A stretch of 14,089 nucleotides of DNA from Bacteroidota bacterium (GTDB lineage Bacteria; Bacteroidota; Bacteroidia; Flavobacteriales; Weeksellaceae), in NCBI GenBank assembly GCA_023420435.1, contig JAEZWE010000210.1:1-14089 (forward strand). The letters are read 5' to 3'. This document shows positions 5,954 through 13,217 of the stretch, piece after piece. Each line of letters begins with the position of its first letter. Position 1 is the stretch's first letter. A program made the position numbers and the translations under genes. A model generated the notes under the pieces. That model was not told where the DNA came from. It made no database searches and saw only the letters and a list, made by a program, of their open reading frames with translations.

Positions 5954-8764
5954 ATGTTCTACGATCATAAGCAGATAGAAAAAAAGTGGCAGAAAAACTG
6001 GGAAAAAAACCAAACTTTTAAAGCGTCTAACAAAACTGACAAGCCAAAATATTACGTTTTGGATATGTTTCCATATCCTTCTGGAGCTGGTTTACATGTT
6101 GGACATCCTCTTGGTTATATTGCGTCAGATATTTATGCGAGATACAAAAGACATCAAGGCTTCAACGTTTTGCATCCAATTGGTTACGATTCTTTTGGGC
6201 TTCCTGCGGAACAATACGCGATTCAAACAGGAACACATCCTGCAATTACGACAGAAACGAATATTAACCGTTACGAAGAACAACTACGAAAAATCGGATT
6301 TTCATTTGATTGGAGTAGAGAAGTGAGAACTTCAGATGCGTCTTATTATAAATGGACACAATGGATTTTTATCGAATTATTTCATTCGTGGTATAACAAA
6401 TCGACGGATAAAGCAGAGCCAATTTCCACTTTAATTGAACATTTTGAAAATCATGGAACTGATAATTTAAACGCCGGGCAAAATGAAATTTTGGATTTTA
6501 CCGCCGAAGATTGGAAAAACGCTTCCGATTTGGATAAACAAGATATTTTGTTGAATTACAGATTGGCTTATCGTGCAGAAACTACCGTGAATTGGTGTCC
6601 TGCGCTTGGAACAGTTTTGGCGAATGATGAGGTAAAAGACGGAAAATCCGAGCGTGGTGGTTATCCAGTTTTTCAAAAGAAAATGATGCAATGGAGCATG
6701 AGAATTTCTGCTTATTCCGAAAGACTGCTACAAGGTTTAAATAATATTGACTGGCCACAACCCTTGAAGGATTCCCAAGAATATTGGATTGGAAAATCGC
6801 AAGGCGCTTCCGTGAAATTTGATACTGAAAATGGAGAAAAAATTGAAGTTTTCACTACTCGTCCTGACACAATTTTTGGTGCAACTTTTATGGTTCTTGC
6901 TCCGGAGAATCCTTTGGTTCAAAAACTAACAACTGAAGAACAAAAAGCAGAAGTCGATTCATATATCGAAGAAACTTCTAAAAAAACAGAACGGGACAGA
7001 ATGGCGGATGTAAAATCCGTTTCCGGTGCTTTTACGGGAAGTTATGCTCTGAATCCATTCACCGACAAAAAGATGCCGATTTATATTTCGGATTATGTGT
7101 TGATGGGTTACGGAACAGGTGCGGTGATGGCTGTTCCGGCTCATGATGAACGAGATCATCGTTTTGCGAAAAAATTTGGATTGGAAATCATTAATGTGAT
7201 TGAAAACGATAATGATATTCAAGAACAATCCTTTGATGCTAAAGATTCGGTTTGCGTAAATTCTGAATTTTTAAATGGTTTAAACTACGAATTAGCCAAA
7301 ACCAAAATCATCGACGAGATCGAAAATCGGGGAATCGGTCATGGAACGATTAATTACCGTCAAAGAGATGCGATTTTTTCCCGTCAAAGATATTGGGGAG
7401 AACCCGTTCCTGTTTATTACAAAGATGGTTTTCCGTATACACTTCCCACTTCAGCTTTACCTTTGGAATTGCCGGAAGTGGAAAAATATTTACCAACTGA
7501 AGACGGAGATCCGCCTTTAGGAAATGCGAAAAATTTTGCGTGGGACGAAATGGAAGAAAAAGTGGTTTCGGTAGATTTAATTGATAATGAAACTGTTTTC
7601 ACCATTGAACTTTCTACCATGCCAGGTTGGGCAGGAAGTTCTTGGTATTTCTTGCGATATATGGATCCGAAAAATGATGAGGTTTTCACCGAAAAAAAAT
7701 TGTCCAATTATTGGGGACAGGTGGATTTGTACATTGGCGGAAGCGAACACGCAACCGGACATTTGTTGTACGCCCGTTTTTGGAATATGTTTTTGAAAGA
7801 CAGAGGTTTTATTGAGCAAGAAGAACCGTTTAAAAAACTCATTAACCAAGGAATGATTTTGGGGATGAGTGCGTTTGTTTTCAGAATGGAAGGAACGAAC
7901 CAATACGTTTCTAAATATTCAGAAAAAGAATATCAAACTCAAAAAATTCACGTTGATGTTTCTTTACTAAAGGGAACAACCGACGAATTAGATACAGAAG
8001 CTTTTAAAAAATGGCGACCTGAATTTGCGGATGCAGAATTTATTCTCGAAGATGGAAAATATATTGTAGAGCGCGAAGTCGAAAAAATGTCGAAATCGAA
8101 ATACAACGTCGTTAATCCCGATGATATTTGCGAGGAATATGGAGCCGATTGTTTGCGTTTGTACGAAATGTTTCTCGGTCCATTAGAACAATCCAAACCT
8201 TGGAATACCCAAGGACTTTCTGGCGTTTACGGATTTTTGAAGAAATTCTACAATTTGTATTTTGATGGCGACGATTTTTCCGTGTCAGAAGATGAGCCAT
8301 CAAAGGAAGAATGCAAGGTATTGCATAACTTAATTAAGAAATTCACATACGATATTGAAAATTTTTCGTTTAATACTTCAGTGTCGCAATTTATGATTGC
8401 TGTTAACGAATTACAAAAGCTAAAATGCAATAAAAGAGCAATTTTGGAACCTTTGGCCATCCTGATTTCACCTTATGCGCCACATATTTGTGAAGAATTG
8501 TGGGAAAAATTAGGACATAAAGAAAGTATTGAATTTGCGGCATTTCCAGAACTCAAAGAAAGTTACTTGGTAGAAGATGAAATTGAATATCCGGTAAGTT
8601 TTAATGGAAAGATGAAATTTAAATTGACATTGGCAGCAGATTTGGATGCAAAGCAAATAGAAGAAATTGCTTTGAAGGATGAAAGAGTCATAAAGCAATT
8701 GGAAGGAAATTCTCCCAAAAAGATAATCATCGTTCCTAAAAAAATTATTAATATTGTCATCTGA
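5954..8764 (+). CDS. leuS: Leucyl-tRNA synthetase
   Basis: LeuRS charges tRNA-Leu with leucine and edits mischarged products. The protein has 936 residues from ATG 5954. The class I signature HVGH is at 48-51 and KMSKS at 711-715. The CP1 editing domain shows TTRPDT (301-306) and GYGTGAVMAVPAHDERD (385-401), so editing appears intact. The tRNA-binding SPYAPHICEELW region is at 839-850. E. coli LeuRS is about 860 residues; the extra length comes from an insertion at about 148-200 and a longer leucine-specific region before KMSKS (about 640-705), as I recall from Bacteroidota homologues. The zinc knuckle is degenerate: one Cys (215) stays in NWCP, and the later cysteines are replaced by a G-K-S-E-R-G-G-Y stretch. 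The frame is open upstream to 5870, but those 28 residues would be read through a terminator hairpin and promoter, so 5954 is preferred. Transcribed alone, or with weak read-through into exbB. Confidence 0.97.
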   Translation: MFYDHKQIEKKWQKNWEKNQTFKASNKTDKPKYYVLDMFPYPSGAGLHVGHPLGYIASDIYARYKRHQGFNVLHPIGYDSFGLPAEQYAIQTGTHPAITTETNINRYEEQLRKIGFSFDWSREVRTSDASYYKWTQWIFIELFHSWYNKSTDKAEPISTLIEHFENHGTDNLNAGQNEILDFTAEDWKNASDLDKQDILLNYRLAYRAETTVNWCPALGTVLANDEVKDGKSERGGYPVFQKKMMQWSMRISAYSERLLQGLNNIDWPQPLKDSQEYWIGKSQGASVKFDTENGEKIEVFTTRPDTIFGATFMVLAPENPLVQKLTTEEQKAEVDSYIEETSKKTERDRMADVKSVSGAFTGSYALNPFTDKKMPIYISDYVLMGYGTGAVMAVPAHDERDHRFAKKFGLEIINVIENDNDIQEQSFDAKDSVCVNSEFLNGLNYELAKTKIIDEIENRGIGHGTINYRQRDAIFSRQRYWGEPVPVYYKDGFPYTLPTSALPLELPEVEKYLPTEDGDPPLGNAKNFAWDEMEEKVVSVDLIDNETVFTIELSTMPGWAGSSWYFLRYMDPKNDEVFTEKKLSNYWGQVDLYIGGSEHATGHLLYARFWNMFLKDRGFIEQEEPFKKLINQGMILGMSAFVFRMEGTNQYVSKYSEKEYQTQKIHVDVSLLKGTTDELDTEAFKKWRPEFADAEFILEDGKYIVEREVEKMSKSKYNVVNPDDICEEYGADCLRLYEMFLGPLEQSKPWNTQGLSGVYGFLKKFYNLYFDGDDFSVSEDEPSKEECKVLHNLIKKFTYDIENFSFNTSVSQFMIAVNELQKLKCNKRAILEPLAILISPYAPHICEELWEKLGHKESIEFAAFPELKESYLVEDEIEYPVSFNGKMKFKLTLAADLDAKQIEEIALKDERVIKQLEGNSPKKIIIVPKKIINIVI

Positions 8765-8887
8765 CAATTTTAAAAAGACAGTTGGAAAATTAAATAATTC
8801 GCAAAAAAAATCTCGATAATTTAATTTTTTATAAATAATTATAAATATTTTCGGAACTCAGATAATTATTCTTAAAATAATTGCGAA

Positions 8888-8921
8888 TTTTTCAATATTA
8901 ATATCAGTTCATATTGAAAAA
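8888..8921. repeat. 11-bp perfect inverted repeat upstream of exbB
   Basis: TTTTTCAATAT (8888-8898) pairs perfectly with ATATTGAAAAA (8911-8921) around a 12-base loop. It has no U tract after the stem on either strand, so it does not look like a terminator. It lies about 100 bases before exbB and upstream of the candidate promoter, where an operator or an RNA structure from read-through would be placed. It has only one G-C pair, so chance cannot be excluded. Confidence 0.45.
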
Positions 8922-8946
8922 AAACAATGAAGATTTGTTGAAATCC

Positions 8947-8978
8947 TTGCATCAACAGAATTTTTGTATTTATTTTAC
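8947..8978 (+). promoter_or_regulatory. Possible promoter of the exbB-exbD-exbD-tonB operon
   Basis: TTG at 8947-8949 is followed after 21 bases by TATTTTAC at 8971-8978, a partial match (4 of 6 fixed positions) to TAnnTTTG. The exbB ATG is 42 bases further on. Spacing is acceptable but the -7 element is imperfect. Confidence 0.3.
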
Positions 8979-9020
8979 GGCACAAAACATTAAAAAATAA
9001 CAATTATAATTTAGTTTAAT

Positions 9021-9890
9021 ATGGAAATGAATGTTTCAAACAATGAAGAGCAAGTAGTTGCTAAAAAAGCGGGAGGTCTTAATCCTGCAATCATTTTACC
9101 AATACTTTTGGTTATTGGTATTTTAATTTATCTTTTTGTTTTTGGTAGTCCAACAAATTTTAAAGCGGATCCAAGAATTGATGGGGTAGCTTCTGTAGCT
9201 TTTACAGATATTACTTCCAAAGATTTACATCCAGAATCTCCAATGGGAATGGTTTACATGGGAGGTTTTATTGTACCTATTTTGGTAACTTTTATGATTA
9301 CCGTAATTGTGTTTTCAATTGAGCGTTTCTTGGTTCTTAACAAAGCAAAAGGAAACGGAAACCTTGAAAATTTTGTTGTTAAAGTAAGAAGTTTACTAAA
9401 CCAAAACAGAATTGATGAGGCTATTGAAGAATGTGACAGACAAAAAGGAACTGTTGGAAACGTTGTGAGAGAAGGTCTTACTACTTATAAAGTTTTGGCT
9501 AACGATACAACAATGGACAAGGAGCAAAAAATGGCTGCTTTGAACAAGTCTATTGAAGAAGCTACAACATTAGAAATGCCAATGTTAGAGAAAAATATGA
9601 TGATTCTTTCCACTTTAGGAACGGTAGCAACATTAGTAGCACTTCTTGGAACGGTATTAGGGATGATTCGTGCATTCTTCGCATTAGGAGCTGGAGGAGG
9701 AACTCCGGATTCAGCGGCACTTTCTGTAGGTATTGCTGAAGCACTTATTAATACTGCTTTAGGTATTGGTACTTCTGCAATTGCAATTATTCTTTATAAC
9801 TTCTTTACATCTAAGATTGATGCTTTGACTTATAAAATCGATGAGATTGCCATGTCAATTCAACAATCATTCGCAGAATTCAATCATTAA
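9021..9890 (+). CDS. exbB: ExbB/MotA/TolQ family proton channel subunit
   Basis: ExbB forms the pentameric inner-membrane channel that, with ExbD, uses the proton gradient to energise TonB. The protein has 289 residues and four predicted membrane helices: an extra N-terminal one (about 21-41), then about 80-101, 193-218 and 238-262. The cytoplasmic domain between helices 2 and 3 includes FSIERFLVL (98-106) and DRQKGTVGNVVREGL (139-153). The core motif LSTLGTVATLVALLGTVLGM lies at 196-215, and the last helix carries AEALINTALGIGTSAIA (239-255). The extra helix and longer N-terminus are, to my knowledge, usual for Bacteroidota. ATG 9021 is the first start; ATG 9027 is an alternative two codons in. 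It leads the operon, with exbD 57 bases downstream. Confidence 0.94.
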   Translation: MEMNVSNNEEQVVAKKAGGLNPAIILPILLVIGILIYLFVFGSPTNFKADPRIDGVASVAFTDITSKDLHPESPMGMVYMGGFIVPILVTFMITVIVFSIERFLVLNKAKGNGNLENFVVKVRSLLNQNRIDEAIEECDRQKGTVGNVVREGLTTYKVLANDTTMDKEQKMAALNKSIEEATTLEMPMLEKNMMILSTLGTVATLVALLGTVLGMIRAFFALGAGGGTPDSAALSVGIAEALINTALGIGTSAIAIILYNFFTSKIDALTYKIDEIAMSIQQSFAEFNH

Positions 9891-9947
9891 GAGTTCGGCA
9901 AAAAATTTGTAATAAAATAAGAAGTTTAATAAAAGAATAAAAATAAA

Positions 9948-10559
9948 ATGGCGAGAGTAAAACCAAAACGACACCCTGTAGTTGTAGATATGACTGCGAT
10001 GTGTGATGTTGCATGGTTGCTTCTTACATTCTTTATCTTAACCACACAGTTTAAGAAACCGGATGTTGAGCAAATAAAACCGCCTTCTTCAATTTCGGAA
10101 AAATTGTTACCGGACGCAAGTTTGATGACCATTGATGCAACACCGGACGGAAAATTCTATTTTACGCCCGTTGAAAATGGAACAGAAAGAATGCAGGTTT
10201 TGGATAACATGGCACAGAAATATAACTTAACTTTTACAGATCAGGAAAAAGTAGCATTTACGAAAGTTCAGGCTGTTGGAGTTCCGATGTCTCAGTTAAA
10301 AAGTTTTCTGAATTTACCGGATGAAGAACGGAAAGCATATAAAAGTCCAACAGGAATTCCTATGGACAGTACAAAAAAAGAATTAGTAGATTGGGTACAA
10401 CAAAGTTTAGCCGTAAATCCTGATTATAAATTAGCGATTAAAGGCGATGTTACTACAAAGTATCCACGTGTTAAAGCTTTATTTGAAGGTTTAAGAGATA
10501 TTGATTTTCTTAAATTCTGGCTGATAACGTCGCAAGAAGTTGGTGGTAATCCCGAATAA
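9948..10559 (+). CDS. exbD: ExbD-type biopolymer transport protein, first copy
   Basis: The protein has 203 residues with one N-terminal membrane helix (about 15-34). The helix contains VDMTAMCDVAWLLLTFFIL (13-31), in which Asp20 corresponds to the proton-carrying Asp of ExbD/TolR. The usual Pro of the T-P-M motif is Ala here and a Cys precedes the Asp. The periplasmic part is larger than in E. coli ExbD (about 141 residues in total) and ends with an ExbD-like fold (DYKLAIKGD, then VKALFEGLRD). It partners ExbB in the energy-transducing motor. It is followed 12 bases later by a second, different exbD, so the two are probably co-translated and may form mixed dimers. Confidence 0.92.
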   Translation: MARVKPKRHPVVVDMTAMCDVAWLLLTFFILTTQFKKPDVEQIKPPSSISEKLLPDASLMTIDATPDGKFYFTPVENGTERMQVLDNMAQKYNLTFTDQEKVAFTKVQAVGVPMSQLKSFLNLPDEERKAYKSPTGIPMDSTKKELVDWVQQSLAVNPDYKLAIKGDVTTKYPRVKALFEGLRDIDFLKFWLITSQEVGGNPE

Positions 10560-10571
10560 AACTTATAGATA

Positions 10572-11135
10572 ATGGCAGAAGTACAAGTACAGGAAAAAGG
10601 CGAAAAAGGCGGCAAAGTCCGCTCCAAAAAGCAGAGTACAAGGGTTGATATGACACCAATGGTGGATTTGGGTTTTCTTTTGATTACCTTCTTCATGTTC
10701 ACGACGACATTCAGCAAACCGAATGTAATGGATTTAGGTCTTCCTGCAAAACCAAAGGAAAATCAAAAATCACCAGATACAGAGATTAAACTCTCAAATT
10801 CAATTTCTCTTTTGTTAGGAAAGGATAACAGAATTTTCTGGCATCAGCAAGATAATACATCATTAACTGATGCAACGCTTAATGAAACTACTTTCGATAG
10901 AGAGGGAATTAGAAATGTGATTAAACAGGCTAAAGCTAATGCAGCGGATGTTACAAAATTTACAGTAATCATTAAACCTACAGATGATGCTGTTTACAAA
11001 AATTTTGTTGATATCCTAGACGAAATGGCTATTACCAAGAGTGAAATGTATGGTGTTACAGATCCAAAAACGTGGGAATTAGCAGTGTATGATAAAAAAG
11101 TTGGAGGTGCAACAGCTCCTGCAGCTACAAATTAA
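10572..11135 (+). CDS. exbD: ExbD-type biopolymer transport protein, second copy
   Basis: The protein has 187 residues. A basic cytoplasmic tail rich in Lys and Gly (1-23) precedes a single helix (about 33-48) with VDMTPMVDLGFLLITFFMF (25-43). Asp32 is the expected proton-carrying residue and the canonical T-P-M motif is intact, unlike the first copy. The periplasmic domain ends with TKFTVIIKPTDDAVYKN (136-152) and VDILDEMAI, the ExbD fold, followed by a short Ala-rich tail. The divergence between the two copies is large, so this is an old duplication with possible specialisation, not a recent tandem copy. tonB starts 23 bases downstream. Confidence 0.93.
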   Translation: MAEVQVQEKGEKGGKVRSKKQSTRVDMTPMVDLGFLLITFFMFTTTFSKPNVMDLGLPAKPKENQKSPDTEIKLSNSISLLLGKDNRIFWHQQDNTSLTDATLNETTFDREGIRNVIKQAKANAADVTKFTVIIKPTDDAVYKNFVDILDEMAITKSEMYGVTDPKTWELAVYDKKVGGATAPAATN

Positions 11136-11158
11136 TTATTACCATAAATTTTATTAAT

Positions 11159-11998
11159 ATGGCTGATGAAACAATTTACAATGATCGTCTTTCTTTAGAC
11201 GAAATTGTATTTGAAAATAGAAATAAAGAATATGGTGCTTATGATCTAAGAAAGAAATATCCGAAAATTCTAACAAGAGCATTTATTATCGGAACCGTTC
11301 TTTTCGTTGCTATGGTAGTTACACCTATTATTGTGTTAACTATTCAGCAAATGAATGCGAAAGCAAAGACAGAAGTTGATGCCAATCTTGTTGAAGTTTT
11401 ACAGGAAGATAAAATCATAGAGCAACCGAAAGAAGAAGAACCACCTCTACCACCACCTCCACCAAAAGAGGAACCAAAAGTGGAAGTTATTCAGAATGTG
11501 GTGCCGGAACCTAAAAAAGCCCCAAAAGTAGAAACTCCACCCCCGCCAATTACAAAGCAGTTGGAAACTACAACAGGATTGCAAAATCAGGAAGGTGTAA
11601 AAGCTCCGAGTTATACACCACCACCACCACCACCTTCAACCGGAAAAACGGCTACAGTTGAGGTAAAACCACAAGTTAGTGAAACCCAAGTTTACAACGA
11701 AGTGGAGCAATTGGCTGAATTTCCAGGAGGTATTAATTCATTCAGAACGAAAGTGAATAATAACTTTGACACAAGCGTTATGGATGGTGATGGAGGAACC
11801 GTAAAAACTGAAATCACTTTTGTTGTTGAACGTGATGGTTCTATAACCGATGTAAAAGCTTCAGGGTCAAACAGAACTTTTAATGATGAAGCTATAAGAA
11901 CGGTGAAATCCATTAAAAATAAATGGACGCCTGCGAAAATTAATGGACAATCAGTTCGTTATCGTTTTAGATTACCTTTAACCATGCAGTTCGAGTAA
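11159..11998 (+). CDS. tonB: TonB energy transducer
   Basis: TonB spans the periplasm and passes ExbB/ExbD motion to TonB-dependent outer-membrane receptors, including SusC-like ones. The protein has 279 residues. A cytoplasmic N-terminus carries NRNKEYGAYDLRKKY (20-34), a Bacteroidota hallmark, followed by one membrane helix (about 41-63). A periplasmic spacer rich in Pro, Glu and Lys comes next, with Pro runs near 95-102, 127-130 and 154-159. The C-terminal domain (about 180-279) includes EFPGG (187-191), FVVERDGSITDVKASG (221-236), WTPAKINGQSV (256-266) and the terminal strand LPLTMQFE. All TonB_C elements are present, so it should be functional. It is the last gene before an 11-bp hairpin. 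Confidence 0.95.
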   Translation: MADETIYNDRLSLDEIVFENRNKEYGAYDLRKKYPKILTRAFIIGTVLFVAMVVTPIIVLTIQQMNAKAKTEVDANLVEVLQEDKIIEQPKEEEPPLPPPPPKEEPKVEVIQNVVPEPKKAPKVETPPPPITKQLETTTGLQNQEGVKAPSYTPPPPPPSTGKTATVEVKPQVSETQVYNEVEQLAEFPGGINSFRTKVNNNFDTSVMDGDGGTVKTEITFVVERDGSITDVKASGSNRTFNDEAIRTVKSIKNKWTPAKINGQSVRYRFRLPLTMQFE

Positions 11999-12018
11999 TT
12001 CGTTTTTAAATAAATTAT

Positions 12019-12053
12019 GGAAGAGAAACACGCAGATGTTTCTCTTCTTGTTT
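12019..12053 (+). terminator. Hairpin terminator or attenuator after tonB
   Basis: GAAGAGAAACA (12020-12030) pairs perfectly with TGTTTCTCTTC (12037-12047) around the 6-base loop CGCAGA; G12019 and T12048 add a wobble pair. TTGTTT (12048-12053) follows, a short and imperfect U tract. It lies 20 bases after the tonB stop and 14 bases before the ATG of the next gene, on the same strand. It could end most exbB-tonB transcripts while letting some continue into the accessory genes. Confidence 0.6.
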
Positions 12054-12067
12054 AAACTAAGTTTATT

Positions 12068-12271
12068 ATGATGTTAAATTGGCTGTCAATAGTCACAGGA
12101 TTTTTTTATATAGTTCTTGGGATTTTTGTTTTATTTAAAAAATGGTTTTTTACCGAGCTTGAGCCAAATATTGCTTATGCTTTAGGAGGTTTAATGATTT
12201 TGTATGGTTTTTTTAGAATAGGAAGAGCGATTTATAGATTAAGAAATGCTAATAAAGATGAAGACAATTAA
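12068..12271 (+). CDS. Small two-helix membrane protein of the TonB locus
   Basis: The protein has 67 residues, with two predicted membrane helices (about 5-24 and 34-52) and a charged C-terminal tail (RLRNANKDEDN). I do not recognise a named family. It is probably real: it fills the gap between tonB and the lipoprotein gene, keeps the same strand, begins with two Met codons (ATG at 12068 and 12071), and overlaps the next gene by 14 bases, a typical operon arrangement. It is likely an inner-membrane protein made with its neighbours. A role as a small accessory or stability subunit of the ExbB/ExbD/TonB complex is only a guess from position. Confidence 0.7.
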   Translation: MMLNWLSIVTGFFYIVLGIFVLFKKWFFTELEPNIAYALGGLMILYGFFRIGRAIYRLRNANKDEDN

Positions 12272-13130
12272 ACTTTCAATTTTTTTAATTTTATTGACGC
12301 TATTATCTTGTCAGAAAAAAGAGGAAGCTGCTGCAGGAACTTATCATTCAGGAAATCTTAAAATTCTCGTAGATGATTCTTTTTTTAGCGTTACAGAAGC
12401 TTTAGCAGATGGTTATATGATTAATTATCCCGATACCAAACTTTCTGTAATTAAAACTAAGGAGGATTTTGCTTTAATAGATCTTTTGAAAAATAAAGCA
12501 GGAGCTATTGTAATGTCTAGGGAATTAACCACAAAAGAAGTTGGCGAATTCGAAAGATTAATCGATATGAAGCCTCAACCAGCCAAATTTGCAGCGGACG
12601 CAGTTTTGTTTGTTGTTCCTGTAAATTCTGCAAGAAACCAGATTTCGATGGAGGAAATTGAAAATGAACTATATTCCGAAAATAAAAATTTAATTTTTGA
12701 TGGAACCAACTCCAGTAATTTGAATTTTATTGCTTCAAAATTCGGAAAGAAACCTTCAGAATTGAAATTTTCTATTATTAACGGAAACAAAAATATTATT
12801 GAACAACTCAATAAATATCCTGATAAAATTGGGGTTATAGCACTCAATACCTTGAGTAGAGATTATGATGAAGAATCTCAAAACCTAAGAGAAAATGTTA
12901 AGATTTTATCCGTTTTAAAAGATGGTAAAATCTACACTTCGGATCCGGAAAGCATTCGAAAAATGGCTTATCCGTTTACCAGAATTTTATATTTTCTTAC
13001 GAACGAAGGAAATTTTAGTATCGCAAATGGATTTATCCGGTTTTCTTGTACCCACTTAGGACAGAAAATTGTACAAAAAGAGGGACTTCAACCCTATAAT
13101 ATGTATAGAAGAGAAGTTGAAATGCGATAA
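12258..13130 (+). CDS. PstS-like periplasmic binding-protein-fold lipoprotein
   Basis: The protein has 290 residues from ATG 12258. A signal peptide ends in L-L-S-Cys18. The mature part follows the PstS-type binding-protein order: NLKILVDDSF (33-42), AKFAADAVLFVVP (109-121), FDGTNSSNLNF (147-157), IGVIALN (191-197), YPFTRILYFLTNEG (238-251) and GQKIVQKEGLQPY (268-280). The phosphate-contacting Ser/Gly loops of true PstS are not recognisable (D-D-S-F where a G-S-D/S loop is expected, G-T-N-S-S-N for G-S-G). No pstCAB or phoU gene is present. A phosphate-uptake role is therefore doubtful. An in-frame ATG at 12246 would add four residues; 12258 is preferred because it gives a normal Met-Lys-Thr signal peptide. 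It overlaps the preceding gene by 14 bases. Position suggests a link with the TonB system. Confidence 0.82.
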   Translation: MKTIKLSIFLILLTLLSCQKKEEAAAGTYHSGNLKILVDDSFFSVTEALADGYMINYPDTKLSVIKTKEDFALIDLLKNKAGAIVMSRELTTKEVGEFERLIDMKPQPAKFAADAVLFVVPVNSARNQISMEEIENELYSENKNLIFDGTNSSNLNFIASKFGKKPSELKFSIINGNKNIIEQLNKYPDKIGVIALNTLSRDYDEESQNLRENVKILSVLKDGKIYTSDPESIRKMAYPFTRILYFLTNEGNFSIANGFIRFSCTHLGQKIVQKEGLQPYNMYRREVEMR

Positions 13131-13168
13131 AATACTCTCAAAAAATCCAATAAATCAAATTTTGGTCT

Positions 13169-13189
13169 GGTAATTGCGTAACAATTACC
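13169..13189. promoter_or_regulatory. Perfect 8-bp palindrome between PstS-like and TPR genes
   Basis: GGTAATTG (13169-13176) and CAATTACC (13182-13189) are perfect reverse complements around CGTAA. The repeat lies in the 87-base gap before the TPR gene, 28 bases upstream of its ATG. A T run (13195-13199) follows after GAAAA, too far for a strong intrinsic terminator. It may be a weak terminator, an operator, or a leader hairpin. No clear -33/-7 pair was found next to it. Confidence 0.5.
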
Positions 13190-13217
13190 GAAAATTTTTA
13201 AAAAGAATAAATTAGAA

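Larger units (their letters stand above)
8765..9020. other. AT-rich intergenic region between leuS and exbB
   Basis: This is the largest non-coding gap in the window (256 bases). No convincing gene is present on either strand. It contains weak AT-only stem potential just after leuS (CAATTTT at 8765 with AAAATT at 8786-8791), a 9-bp inverted repeat (AATTCGCAA at 8796-8804 and TTGCGAATT at 8881-8889), a stronger 11-bp hairpin at 8888-8921, and a candidate promoter for exbB near 8947-8978. A GATAATTATTCTTAAAATA stretch at 8861-8879 matches the E. coli Fur box at 12 of 19 positions, which is not significant in DNA this AT-rich. The length alone suggests that control of the TonB operon sits here. 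Confidence 0.6.

Noticed and set aside
7417..7903. Long minus-strand frames inside leuS
   Set aside because: They lie wholly within the leuS coding sequence, show no recognisable domain and reflect codon composition of the true gene.
8765..8791. Intrinsic terminator just after leuS
   Set aside because: The stem is about six A-T pairs with one possible G-C pair and no U tract; too weak to call.
8861..8879. Possible Fur box upstream of exbB
   Set aside because: It matches the E. coli 19-base consensus at 12 positions, but the matches are almost all A or T in a region that is nearly all A and T, so this is expected by chance.
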